Assembly (NCBI RefSeq): GCF_900103715.1
Contig: NZ_FNHL01000005.1
Coordinates: 1 to 64,000, forward strand
DNA length: 64,000 nt
Direction: 5' to 3'
Origin: Halogranum gelatinilyticum
Lineage (GTDB): Archaea; Halobacteriota; Halobacteria; Halobacteriales; Haloferacaceae
Shown: one piece after another, positions 7,006 through 15,258 of the stretch
Layout: the number at the start of each line of letters is the position of its first letter
Numbering within the stretch: the first letter of the stretch is position 1
Program-made: the position numbers and the translations under genes
Notes under the pieces: generated by a model
What the model was told of the DNA's origin: nothing
Seen by the model: the letters and a program-made list of their open reading frames with translations, nothing else
The model's database searches: none

Positions 7006-8394
7006 GTGGCGCTCACCAACCTCCTAGGCGAACGCGAAGCCCTCGCGAAAAATTCGGAGATCTACGGTGACAAGGTCCAAGAGTACATGGAGGCGATGGG
7101 GTACTACATCACCGAAACATCGCCTACCCATGGCGGCCTTGTCGATCAGAAATATGAACTCCCAGAGATCAGAGGGGACCGGGAGGTCTGGGTCGAACTC
7201 AAGTGGACGGACCAGCGCCGACACGGGAAGAAATTTCTGGAGGAGATGGGGAAGTACTTCCTCCACTACATGGACCGGCCTCCTGAGAAACGGTTCGACG
7301 TGGCCATCTTCGGGCGGAACCTCGAGAACTTCAACGAGTGGCGGAAAATCTTCGATGTCACCAAGCAGACCGACGAAGCAATCCAAGAGTTCTACGATCG
7401 GGTGTGCGAGAACGACAAACTCTCGGACGACCACCGAAGGAAGATCAAGAGCTATCCGATGGACGACTTCGAGGAGTTTCTGAGTGACACTCACGTCTAC
7501 CAAGCCGACTACGACTCGCTCTTGATGAAGATCGAGGAGTTCGAGAAAGACGACCGGTTCAAACCGGACTTCTTCCAGCGCGAGGCCGAACCAATCACCG
7601 GCAGGACAGAGCTGACCACCAACCTCGTCGAAATAACAGAGTACCCTGAAACGCTGTATATCGGAGACCAGGTGGAGGGAGCGACCCAGGAGGTCGCATT
7701 CAAGCTCAGGCCCTTCACGGTGCCGACGTGGTTCAAGTCGAACAAGGTGTACAGCTTGTTGCCGCCAGAGGATATGCCGAAAGCGGTCAAACAGTTCATC
7801 AACCCGGATACGGTCGAGGAGACCGGGTTCCGGTCGTGGGTAGAGGCCGACCAGAGGAACGCCGATATCGGGAAACGACTGATCCGGGCCGTTGTTCTCT
7901 CCAAGGGTGAAGACCGTGGCTGCATCGCGATAAACTACCGTAGCGACTACCACCTCTACTTCCCGCATGAAGACCCTGACGAGGAAGTACGGAAGGAAGA
8001 GGGCAGACAGGTCACCCGATACTTCGGTGACGGAGACTCTCCATTCTTCCGGCACCACTCACTCCGTATTGGCATCCTCGAATACTCGGGGCAGTACTTC
8101 CTGACCCTGAAGCCAGCGATCCTATTTACCACCAACGGGAAAGAGAACCGGATCACCGGAGAACAAGCCAAGCCATTGCACGACAGGTTCAGTCCCAGCC
8201 GACACGGGAACAACAGGAAAACACGGAGCCGGATCAATCACTGGTGGAAAATCCTGGACTACGGCGACACCAAACAGGACGATCTGGACATCGGGACAGA
8301 ACCCGTGATGCTCGAAGTCAACAAAAGGCCACCCAGAGACACCGACGAACGGGACGGCAGTATGCAGAACAAGTGGCTGGGGGAGTTCCAATGA
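7006..8394 (+). CDS. Nuclease-like / APAZ-like partner of a short Argonaute
   Basis: GTG start at 7006; 462 residues. The N-terminal region has a restriction-endonuclease-type motif, GDREVWVELKW (D58, E64-x-K66), preceded by a helix and G-Y strand (MEAMGYYITETSP), as in Mrr/RecB-like PD-(D/E)XK domains. The C-terminal ~270 residues (starting near TELTTNLVEITEYPETLYI) have the beta-rich look expected of an APAZ domain, the analogue of Ago N-PAZ found only with short Argonautes. Its stop overlaps the ATG of the PIWI gene (ATGA at 8391-8394), so the proteins are co-translated and probably form a heterodimer. I infer that guide-directed target recognition by the PIWI protein activates this nuclease, as in SPARDA-type systems. 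The APAZ assignment rests mainly on context. Confidence 0.6.
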   Translation: MALTNLLGEREALAKNSEIYGDKVQEYMEAMGYYITETSPTHGGLVDQKYELPEIRGDREVWVELKWTDQRRHGKKFLEEMGKYFLHYMDRPPEKRFDVAIFGRNLENFNEWRKIFDVTKQTDEAIQEFYDRVCENDKLSDDHRRKIKSYPMDDFEEFLSDTHVYQADYDSLLMKIEEFEKDDRFKPDFFQREAEPITGRTELTTNLVEITEYPETLYIGDQVEGATQEVAFKLRPFTVPTWFKSNKVYSLLPPEDMPKAVKQFINPDTVEETGFRSWVEADQRNADIGKRLIRAVVLSKGEDRGCIAINYRSDYHLYFPHEDPDEEVRKEEGRQVTRYFGDGDSPFFRHHSLRIGILEYSGQYFLTLKPAILFTTNGKENRITGEQAKPLHDRFSPSRHGNNRKTRSRINHWWKILDYGDTKQDDLDIGTEPVMLEVNKRPPRDTDERDGSMQNKWLGEFQ

Positions 8395-9809
8395 CCGGTT
8401 TCACCGCTGAGGTCCTCGACGAACCCGGCTTGATGTTTGCCGACAGCGAGGAAGCCATCGATCCCCGAGTTGGGCTGATGAAATACGGGCCGAGAACACC
8501 GTCCGGCAAATCCGAGCACCAGGTTATCAACATCGGGTACATCGGGTCTGGTCGGTCTCTCGGCGGCCTTGAGAAACTGTTTAGCGACATGGAGCTGGCG
8601 ATCACCGCGGACGAAGACAAGTCGAAGCGGTGGAAACCACCGTTCCCTGGCCTCGGTGAGCGGTCACCGCTGAACTTCACGTTCAACACGCAGAAGCGGT
8701 GGCGGCAGACGATTACCCGAGGCGAGATACGGGATTTGAAACAGATCCGCAGCCGGAAAGATCGGTTGGAAGAGGCCGTCGAGATCATCAAGATCAACCT
8801 CGAAGTCCTGTACGCCAAGGAGACGCCACCTGACGTCGTGTTCATCGCGATTCCCGAAGCGATGTGGGACGCCTGCACTCCATCCCACCAGGACCATGCC
8901 CGGATGCAGTCAGAGACCAGCGACTTCCACAACCGGATCAAGCTACTAGGGATGGAAGTAGGGTTGCCGACGCAGCTGATGCAGCCGAAGACCCTCCGCG
9001 GTGAGGACGTCCAAGACAAATCCGAAATCGCATGGAACATCGCGGTCGGAACACTCTACAAGGCGCAACGAGGCCATCCTTGGAAGCTAACCGAGTTGGA
9101 GGATGGGACGTGCTTTGCTGGGATTTCCTTCTACAAGGAACGAGGCGGTGACAAATCTCGAACTCGGACTGCGATGGCTCAAGTATTCCTGGAGACAGGG
9201 GAGAACTTCATCCTTCGAGGCGATCCCGTCGAAGGAGAAAAACACGGGCCAGGCAACAACCATCTCGCAGAGGAAGACGCCGAACAGCTAGTCAAAAAAA
9301 TTCTTAGGCATTATCGTAGTCACAAAAAGACAGAACCACGACGGTTGGTACTTCACAAGCGGTCAGAATTCTGGGAAGACGAGCGTGAGGGTTTCATCAA
9401 AGGTGCGGGGAGTATCGAGTTGATGGACTTCGTCACGGTGCGAGAGCGACATCCGGTTCGGGCTTTGAGTTCCGGGATCTATCCGGCACTTCGAGGAACT
9501 ATGCTCTCCGCCCCTAACCACGAAGAACATTACCTGTACACGAAGGGATACATCCCCGCGTTATCGACGTACCCGGCTTCGAATATCCCGGAGCCAATCG
9601 TGGTCAAACCAGATCCAGAGGTCAGTGATTCATCACCGCAAAAGCTGTGTCGGGAAATGCTAGCATTCACGAAGTTGGATTGGAACACGTCGGACTTCTG
9701 CACAAAGCTCCCAGTCACGATTGGGATCTCAGATGCCGTAGGGAACATCCTTGCTGAGGCCGAAGCTCAAAATACTCGTCTAGACATCCATTACTACCAC
9801 TATATGTAG
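8391..9809 (+). CDS. Short prokaryotic Argonaute (MID-PIWI), catalytically inactive
   Basis: The start is ATG 8391, overlapping the preceding stop; a longer frame from 8244 is a shadow of the upstream gene. The 472-residue protein is MID plus PIWI only. The MID pocket residues that hold the guide 5' phosphate are visible: H180 and K184 (HNRIK), Q195 (TQLM) and K224 (TLYK). In PIWI, the first catalytic Asp is replaced: G-I-S246-F-Y where active enzymes have G-x-D. The region after RLVLHK (residue 322 on) also lacks the usual Asp. The C-terminus (PVTIGISDAVGNILAEAEAQ) is PIWI-like. Short Argonautes of this kind bind guide and target but leave killing to the partner. Confident family call; guide type unknown. 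Confidence 0.88.
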   Translation: MTGFTAEVLDEPGLMFADSEEAIDPRVGLMKYGPRTPSGKSEHQVINIGYIGSGRSLGGLEKLFSDMELAITADEDKSKRWKPPFPGLGERSPLNFTFNTQKRWRQTITRGEIRDLKQIRSRKDRLEEAVEIIKINLEVLYAKETPPDVVFIAIPEAMWDACTPSHQDHARMQSETSDFHNRIKLLGMEVGLPTQLMQPKTLRGEDVQDKSEIAWNIAVGTLYKAQRGHPWKLTELEDGTCFAGISFYKERGGDKSRTRTAMAQVFLETGENFILRGDPVEGEKHGPGNNHLAEEDAEQLVKKILRHYRSHKKTEPRRLVLHKRSEFWEDEREGFIKGAGSIELMDFVTVRERHPVRALSSGIYPALRGTMLSAPNHEEHYLYTKGYIPALSTYPASNIPEPIVVKPDPEVSDSSPQKLCREMLAFTKLDWNTSDFCTKLPVTIGISDAVGNILAEAEAQNTRLDIHYYHYM

Positions 9810-9894
9810 GCTGTCGGGCTGATAGAAGCCGAGTCAACCCATATTCAGTAGTCTCAGTTCATCAGATCAGAGTTGGATACTTCCAAGGCGTTGA

Positions 9895-9924
9895 TTTTTA
9901 TATGCCCCTCGATGGGTGAGGGGC
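9895..9924 (+). promoter_or_regulatory. Leader hairpin element 1 (upstream of TFB)
   Basis: A T-rich box (9895-9903) is followed directly by arms GCCCCTC (9904-9910) and GAGGGGC (9918-9924) around loop GATGGGT. This is one of ten related elements. The start codon is 40 nt downstream. Confidence 0.7.
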
Positions 9925-9963
9925 TCGGTGTTGAGGCGAGTTCCCCGTACTCCGGTGAGACAC

Positions 9964-10890
9964 ATGGCGACGAGAGATATCTACGAAACGAGCTTCGACG
10001 AAGACGTCCAAACGGAATCGAACGCAAACCAATGTCCCGAGTGCAGTGGCCGAGTCACTACCAACTCAGTCGAAACCATCTGTGAGGACTGTGGACTCGT
10101 TATTGACGAACAACGAATCGACCGCGGTCCGGAATGGAGAACTCATGATCAGGACCAGCGAAAGCGAACGGGCGCTCCACTGACTGCAGCACGTCACGAC
10201 CGGGGACTGTCGACGGAGATCGGTCGCAGGAAAGATGCGAACGGAAACGAACTCTCTGGGCAAAAGCGCCAGCGACTGTCCCGAATGCGCCGGGAACAGA
10301 ATCGTGGTCGGTTCCAGTCGAAAGCCGAGCGAAACCTCGCACACGGGCTGGGTGAAGTACGAAGAATCGCCAGCGCCCTCGAGCTTACAGATTCGGTCCG
10401 TGACCAGGCGTGTCAGCTGTTCCGGAGCGCTCAGAACGAAGACCTGCTTCGAGGCCGATCAATCGAGGCAATTGCGGCAGCAAGCGTCCACGGGGCCTGT
10501 CGCTGTAACGGCCACACGCGGTTACTCGACGACGTCGTCGACGCAGCACGCGTCGAACAATCGAGAGTCGCGAATGCGTACAAGACGCTGAATACAGAAC
10601 TTGGGCTCCCGACTCAGCCGGTTCGCCCGAGTGAATACATCCCCCGTCTCGCGTCAGAACTCGATGTTCCAACGTACATCCGACAGCGGGCTCGGAGGTT
10701 GGCTGAACAGTCAGAATCGTCAGGAGCCGCGTCGGGTGTCAAACCGTCAGGATTCGCAGCGGCCTGTTTGTACAAGGCGGGTCGCGAAGAGGGACGGTGG
10801 CTGACGCAGGCGGAAGTGGCGGAGGTGGCGAGCGTCACTGCAACGACCATCCGGTCGCATCGAGACACGCTGAACGAATTGGCGGTCTGA
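9964..10890 (+). CDS. tfb: Transcription initiation factor TFB
   Basis: The start is ATG 9964; the open frame continues to 9916 but would run through the promoter hairpin. The 308-residue protein has the TFIIB layout. An N-terminal zinc ribbon uses CPEC (C24, C27) and CEDC (C41, C44), and is followed by a B-finger region with DRGPEWR. Two cyclin-like repeats follow (about residues 110-200, with LRGRSIEAIAAASVHGACR, and 205-305, with KPSGFAAACLYKAGR). TFB recruits RNA polymerase to TBP-bound promoters by reading the BRE. Haloarchaea have many TFB paralogs, and an element-borne copy could redirect transcription to the element's own promoters. It is preceded by hairpin element 1, so it may belong to the same regulon as its neighbours. 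Confidence 0.93.
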   Translation: MATRDIYETSFDEDVQTESNANQCPECSGRVTTNSVETICEDCGLVIDEQRIDRGPEWRTHDQDQRKRTGAPLTAARHDRGLSTEIGRRKDANGNELSGQKRQRLSRMRREQNRGRFQSKAERNLAHGLGEVRRIASALELTDSVRDQACQLFRSAQNEDLLRGRSIEAIAAASVHGACRCNGHTRLLDDVVDAARVEQSRVANAYKTLNTELGLPTQPVRPSEYIPRLASELDVPTYIRQRARRLAEQSESSGAASGVKPSGFAAACLYKAGREEGRWLTQAEVAEVASVTATTIRSHRDTLNELAV

Positions 10891-10984
10891 AGACGCTGTC
10901 TGCGAGTTCTGTGCCGATTCGAGTTCGGCGTTGGTGGCTGAGATTTAAATACAGAGACGAGGGAAGGTGCTGCCAGACGACTCT

Positions 10985-11869
10985 ATGAATGGACGTCAGT
11001 CTGATTTTGAGGAACTACGACCACTTGGTGAAGCGACTCGCGTTCCCGACGACGAGCTTTCTGGACGAGGGAACGCTGGGCGATCAGAGGGACAGCGAAG
11101 AGAAAGGCCGGATTCGTATCCAGATCGAACGAGATCGACACGGAGCGAATGTTCCTCCTGTGGTGCGTCGATTCCTGCGAACCGTACCAAGTGTCGGTTC
11201 TGCCTCTCGAATCATCTCGATGGAACCACCGACGATAGTCGCACCCCGGATACTGAGTGGACACTACTCCACGTCGTCCATCTGCTCGTCGAAGCGTCGA
11301 CGTTCTACGCCGCCGTCGCGAAAGGTGCTGCTGCAGCCACACTCCTCACGAAGGCTGATAGGGATCCAGTAGTTGACGACTGCCAGCTGCTCTACGACCT
11401 CGATACAAAGCCTGCCGCACAGCTGACCGACAAGTGGCCCTCGCTCCCCGAAGCAGTTCGAGTCACCTCTGAAAGCGGTGAACAGCTACTCACAACCGCT
11501 CGTAAGCGCACGGAACAGACAGAGTCGACGCAGTCGTCGTGTGAGGGGGCGCACACGACGTTCCTCTACGACGAGGGAGGGCACGACGTTAGTGAGGAAA
11601 GTCGGCTTACAGGCTTACTTGAGAAAGCCGAGAGCGACGTCTGGTTAGTGCCAGCGATTGCACTTCAGCGTTCCGTCGACGACGAGCACTCAGAGGATCG
11701 TCGGCCCAACATCCCCTCGAAAACACGTCTTGACTGTCGCAAGTGTGGTCGAACGACCGAGCATCAGTTCCAGGAGTTCGAGTCGCTCCCAGCTGACGAG
11801 TGGTCTGGCCAGCCAATGTGGGAGTGCCAGGTGTGTCAGTCGCCTCGTCACGGACCAGACCCCGAGTAG
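10985..11869 (+). CDS. Zinc-ribbon haloarchaeal protein (294 aa)
   Basis: The start is ATG 10985 (MNGRQSDFEELRPLGEA). Near residue 55 there is a four-Cys finger (CSSCGASIPANRTKCRFC), and near the C-terminus a second set (CRKCGR and CQVCQ). The middle (residues ~90-250) is a mixed alpha/beta domain, with TFLYDEGGHDV and LLEKAESDVWLVPAIAL. That part resembles the C-terminal half of the 163-aa protein at 15259 (FLYDQHATG ... LEESEDLWIVPADVHF). The two therefore share a domain. A TTTAAA box at about 10943 lies ~40 nt upstream. Function unknown. Confidence 0.7.
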   Translation: MNGRQSDFEELRPLGEATRVPDDELSGRGNAGRSEGQRRERPDSYPDRTRSTRSECSSCGASIPANRTKCRFCLSNHLDGTTDDSRTPDTEWTLLHVVHLLVEASTFYAAVAKGAAAATLLTKADRDPVVDDCQLLYDLDTKPAAQLTDKWPSLPEAVRVTSESGEQLLTTARKRTEQTESTQSSCEGAHTTFLYDEGGHDVSEESRLTGLLEKAESDVWLVPAIALQRSVDDEHSEDRRPNIPSKTRLDCRKCGRTTEHQFQEFESLPADEWSGQPMWECQVCQSPRHGPDPE

Positions 11870-11890
11870 GATAATCGATTGAACAACGCC

Positions 11891-11930
11891 TTAACCAACA
11901 TAGGATGACTGCACGAAGTCTGTTGGTTAA
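11891..11930. promoter_or_regulatory. Paired TTAACCAACA site 1
   Basis: TTAACCAACA (11891-11900) and its exact reverse complement (11921-11930) are separated by 20 nt. It is one of four such sites in the window and lies 80 nt before the 62-aa gene at 12011. The long dyad with fixed spacing suggests a dimeric DNA-binding protein. Confidence 0.6.
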
Positions 11931-12010
11931 GTCTGGTGCAGGACTTCAGCGGGAGACATCAGCGTACCTGCTTCGTTTTTCTGCGCCAGAAGTAGGCGGA
12001 GGCGTACATC

Positions 12011-12199
12011 ATGGACCCACGAGACACACCAGGATACCGACTGCACCGCGCGCTCAGCAACCTCAACAGCATCGATATCGAGCAACTGGACGCTCCCGAC
12101 CGAGAGCGAATCGTTGAGGCCACGACGCGTCTGGAGCAGGTGGGACTACTCACTCGACCAGGCCCTTCGGAGAAATCGAACACCAAGGCCGAATCCTGA
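12011..12199 (+). CDS. Small hypothetical protein (62 aa)
   Basis: It begins MDPRDTPGYRLHRALSNLNS and is predicted mostly helical (ERIVEATTRLEQVGLL). A paired TTAACCAACA site lies upstream. Composition matches neighbouring genes, supporting coding, but the family is unknown. Confidence 0.45.
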   Translation: MDPRDTPGYRLHRALSNLNSIDIEQLDAPDRERIVEATTRLEQVGLLTRPGPSEKSNTKAES

Positions 12200-12247
12200 A
12201 GAAAGGATCGGTCGAACAGCGTCGGTTCAGCTTCTCTTCCAGTCGGC

Positions 12248-12312
12248 TCTGTTGAAATCCCCACATATCGATAGGAGTGGCGTGCTGAATGTAGAGCGTC
12301 TATTCAGCACGC
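12248..12312 (+). repeat. IS-end-like remnant with inverted repeat
   Basis: CTGTTGAAATC followed by GCGTGCTGAAT (12280-12290) and its exact reverse complement (12302-12312). The same CTGTTGAAATC...GCGTGCTGAAT(A/G)TAGAG string is at 20746-20774, and a related one is on the minus strand at about 24775-24810. It is likely a terminal scar of a lost insertion sequence. Confidence 0.5.
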
Positions 12313-12349
12313 TATCGTCATCCTGCAGACGGATTATCTTAGTCACAGC

Positions 12350-13978
12350 TCACCGTTTCCATTCATCCTCCCAGTGACCGAGACGCACCGGTGCCAGAAT
12401 CTCATCATCATCGAGATTTTCATTCTTCGCTTGTTCCTCCCACTGGATCGCTAAGGACAGGTAGATGAGAGCTGAGCGAGCCTTCCGCAGGCTCTTAAGA
12501 GATAATTCCTCGAAGTCACTCCGGTATAGTGAAATAGCTAGGTCGTCCCGAAGCCTCGATTCGGCATCAGGACCGACCCACATCGGTTCGTGGAGTTTCA
12601 AGTAACCGTGCTCAAGTTCGTTCCGAGTATCTCTGAGTTCCTTTGCTCCGGGATCCATTGAGGATTCGACGTACATCTCACTGAAGAACTCGAGGTCCTT
12701 ACTCAACCAGAACAATCCTCGAAGTGCCCAGTTCTCATGCCCATCGAATGCAGGTGCTAGCTTGTTCCGCCCCTGGGATTTGTACCAGACGTTCCCGAAG
12801 TTGAGTTTGTGCGAGGGAATGTGAGAGAGGTCGAAGTAGTACTGAATGAAGGAGGCGATTTTGTCAAAGAGCGAGTAGGCCATCCGCATGGCAATCCGGA
12901 CTTTCTCTGCGTTGAACGAGTAGACAGGGTAGTCGAGCGTGTTCTCTAAGCGGACATCCTTATCTGAGAAGTGGGGTTCATCGTTGTAGAGACCCTCATA
13001 GAGGAGGTATCGTGCCGATACATACTCCTGTTTCATTTGATTGTAGAATCCGACGCATGAGACGATTTTGCTGCTCTCTTCGCCGGAGACTGACCCGAGA
13101 TGCAGGATGTCTTGTGCAGCGATGGAGTTCGCTCCGAGATCATTGAGTGGATTCAGAAACAGGGTTTGTTCTAAACACCACTGACGGTACTTCTTTTCCT
13201 CGTCAGAATCACCCAATGAGTACTCCTCAAACTCCATTTCTTCGTCGAGGACGCCGGGTTTGAACTGGTCGGCGATGTGCTGCTGAACGCCCTCAAAGTA
13301 CTCCTTCATCGGGGGGAAGAGGCCGTCAGCTGCTACTGCCTCGTCTAATTGCTCATACGCAGCGCGGAGAAAGGTGGCTGTATGTCCGTTGTCGTAGTGT
13401 GCTCGGGCATAGCTGTGGAAACCGATGCCTTTCTGACCTTTTGCCTGTGCGAAGGCGGGATCAATTTCTAGCGCGTGATTCCAGCAGCGGATAGCCTCAA
13501 CTACACGGCCAACCTCGGAGAGAGCGTTTCCAAGGTTCGTGTAGGTTTTACAGGCCTCGATATCTCTAATTTCCGCGATTCCGTCTGGGTCGAGGGCCAT
13601 TCTGAAGTGGTAGATCTCTTGTTCCAAGTCGTCGTTTTCCCACCACCATGATCCGCTATCAACTGCGTTGAGTCGTCTGAGATGGGAAAATGCGTTACCA
13701 AGATCGTAGTGGATGCGGGACCTGTGTCCTGGTGGTAAGTCGCGATCCAGTAGTTCTTCAGCGAGGTCTATTGCGTGGTTGATCCCGTCTTTTTTGCCTG
13801 TGTCCCCTGATGCATCTACGAGAAGTCCAATTATATTGAGTGCAGGTGCGTCGGCGAAGTCGTCAATAGAGTTGATTGAAAAGAGTTTCTTGTAGACTCC
13901 ATCAGGGTCTGTCACTATTTGTTCGTTCAGTTCGAGGAGGGTTTCATTCGGGTTATCGCCAAGCGGATTGTCAGTCAT
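12350..13978 (-). CDS. TPR repeat protein with C-terminal LA2681-like HEPN domain
   Basis: The 542-residue protein has TPR-like helical repeats in the first ~220 residues (for example TYTNLGNALSEVGRVVEAIR with ALEIDPAFAQAKGQKGIG). The C-terminal third carries a HEPN signature, R452-N-E-L-E-H457 within RDTRNELEHGYLK, the R-x(4-6)-H motif of HEPN ribonucleases. This layout matches LA2681-type HEPN proteins. HEPN proteins of this kind act as RNases in abortive infection or stress. It is a lone gene on the minus strand among plus-strand genes, with no obvious antitoxin next to it. The family call is good; the defence role is inference. Confidence 0.75.
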   Translation of the reverse strand: MTDNPLGDNPNETLLELNEQIVTDPDGVYKKLFSINSIDDFADAPALNIIGLLVDASGDTGKKDGINHAIDLAEELLDRDLPPGHRSRIHYDLGNAFSHLRRLNAVDSGSWWWENDDLEQEIYHFRMALDPDGIAEIRDIEACKTYTNLGNALSEVGRVVEAIRCWNHALEIDPAFAQAKGQKGIGFHSYARAHYDNGHTATFLRAAYEQLDEAVAADGLFPPMKEYFEGVQQHIADQFKPGVLDEEMEFEEYSLGDSDEEKKYRQWCLEQTLFLNPLNDLGANSIAAQDILHLGSVSGEESSKIVSCVGFYNQMKQEYVSARYLLYEGLYNDEPHFSDKDVRLENTLDYPVYSFNAEKVRIAMRMAYSLFDKIASFIQYYFDLSHIPSHKLNFGNVWYKSQGRNKLAPAFDGHENWALRGLFWLSKDLEFFSEMYVESSMDPGAKELRDTRNELEHGYLKLHEPMWVGPDAESRLRDDLAISLYRSDFEELSLKSLRKARSALIYLSLAIQWEEQAKNENLDDDEILAPVRLGHWEDEWKR

Positions 13979-14013
13979 AGGTTCTAGTGGTTCCAGCTAC
14001 GGGATGCGATTCG

Positions 14014-14085
14014 GTCCACATGAAGAATACTGCGGATATCGTCATAATAAGCGATGCCGTGTTCCTGAAGATAGAAACGTTCGTA
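14014..14085 (+). pseudogene. Remnant of a PIN-domain toxin gene
   Basis: Translation of this stretch gives VHMKNTADIVIISDAVFLK, nearly the same as residues 188-206 of the intact PIN protein at 5182-5958 (VRMKNNADIALLCDAVFLK). The nucleotides also match closely. Similarity ends after ~70 nt on each side, so only the catalytic core strip of a former paralog survives, in an opposite orientation to the intact gene. Confidence 0.65.
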
Positions 14086-14191
14086 GGAGAAGTCGATCGC
14101 AGGAGTGGACCTGAACGATTAGCGCGCTCTAATCAGCATGGCCTCAACGAGCCGTCACCGGATGACTATTTAAACAGAGCCTCGGGGTCAG

Positions 14192-14221
14192 TTTTGTTCC
14201 GCCCCTAGAGGGGTGCGGGGG
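14192..14221 (+). promoter_or_regulatory. Leader hairpin element 2
   Basis: TTTTGTT box, then GCCCC arm (14201-14205), loop with GAGGGGTGC, then a GGGG arm ending at 14221. A TTTAAA box lies ~25 nt further upstream (14169-14174). The start codon of the 126-aa gene follows at 14248. Confidence 0.6.
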
Positions 14222-14247
14222 TAGGAAAGTGCCCTCGAGGACTAACA

Positions 14248-14628
14248 ATGGCAACACTCCAAGCAGCGACGACGTCGACCGGCGCGACCGTAACCGATGC
14301 ACAGGCAGTCCGCCAGCTCTGCGAAGCACATTGCTTCGGGACCCTGAATTGGGAAGTAGACGAAGAAGGAGAGCTCATCATCTGGGGCTACGACGCCTTC
14401 GAGATCTACGAAACTCGTGAGGATGGACTTCCAGACTACGATGGTGGTCTCGTCACTCACGAGTTCCTCCGAAAGCTGGCCAACTATCTCGAATCCGGTG
14501 AAGAACTCGACATCCAGACCGCGGGGTACACGAAATGCCGGTTCCCGGTACTGGCAAAGCGATACGTGGTTCGCGACGGCGAGGTCCTCCACGCGGACCT
14601 CAGCACTCTCAAATCGATAGAGGAGTAG
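14248..14628 (+). CDS. Hypothetical protein (126 aa)
   Basis: Acidic alpha/beta protein with LCEAHCFGTLNWEVDEEGE and a symmetrical-looking second half (AGYTKCRFPVLAKRYVVRDG). No catalytic motif is visible. It has hairpin element 2 in its leader, so it probably belongs to the regulon shared with TFB and the DUF6166 genes. Two Cys residues are too few for a zinc finger alone. Confidence 0.6.
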   Translation: MATLQAATTSTGATVTDAQAVRQLCEAHCFGTLNWEVDEEGELIIWGYDAFEIYETREDGLPDYDGGLVTHEFLRKLANYLESGEELDIQTAGYTKCRFPVLAKRYVVRDGEVLHADLSTLKSIEE

Positions 14629-14712
14629 CTGAAAATCAGTCTCCCCGCGAGATGCGAGGGTCCTGTTTGTCTGGGCCAGAATGACTGAGCCCATTCAGGG
14701 CTTCGTGATTCA

Positions 14713-15153
14713 ATGTCTGAACAACCATCGAACGATCCGTTTGAGGAGTGTGAGCTGAGCCCCGACGCGGTTCTTGGCACTCACACCTTCGAAGACGTAC
14801 TATTCACAGACGAGACGGAAATACCGGTGAATGTGTTGACCGGTGAGACGCCAGCACATTCGCAAGCAAGCGTCGACGAAGCTCGAGCCTTCGCCGCCGG
14901 AATCGACAGTGACACGCCGCACATCGCACTCCCAGCATCAGTCGAAGCGCAAATCGAAACAGCAAGCAAACCGTACACAGCTGCTGCCTTCTTCCACTTC
15001 AAGGCGACCGGGTCGCTCAAGCGACATCGTGCGTACCACGCCGCCTACAACTCGGATACGTTCTCAGTTGAGTTCGAGGCCGATTACGAGAGTGGAGACC
15101 TGACGATCACCGTCGAGGAGGAGGACTGCCAGTCGGAGATCGAGAACGTCTAG
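14713..15153 (+). CDS. Hypothetical protein (146 aa)
   Basis: It starts MSEQPSNDPFEECELSPDAV. An acidic N-terminal region is followed by a compact domain (TAAAFFHFKATGSLKRHRAY) and a beta-rich acidic tail. No family is recognised. It follows the 126-aa gene by 84 nt. The leader has a weak GC dyad (CCCGC/GCGAGGG near 14645-14663) that may be a degenerate copy of the hairpin element. Confidence 0.55.
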   Translation: MSEQPSNDPFEECELSPDAVLGTHTFEDVLFTDETEIPVNVLTGETPAHSQASVDEARAFAAGIDSDTPHIALPASVEAQIETASKPYTAAAFFHFKATGSLKRHRAYHAAYNSDTFSVEFEADYESGDLTITVEEEDCQSEIENV

Positions 15154-15171
15154 CCAGCATCGTCAGTACTA

Positions 15172-15202
15172 TTTTTTGAGCGCCGGCGATGGGTGCCGGC
15201 GC
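15172..15202 (+). promoter_or_regulatory. Leader hairpin element 3
   Basis: T6 (15172-15177), then GCGCCGGC (15180-15187), loop GATGGGT (15188-15194) and GCCGGCGC (15195-15202), a perfect 8-bp stem. The loop is identical to that of element 1 although the stem sequence differs completely. Confidence 0.75.
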
Positions 15203-15258
15203 ATCACGTAGCGAGGCAGTGTGCAGTCGCGTGCGTCGGCAGACGAAGGTGAAAACCG

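Noticed and set aside
7024-8058. 344-codon minus-strand frame opposite the Argonaute partner
   Set aside because: Shadow frame with Leu/Val-rich composition; the plus-strand gene is coupled to the PIWI gene.
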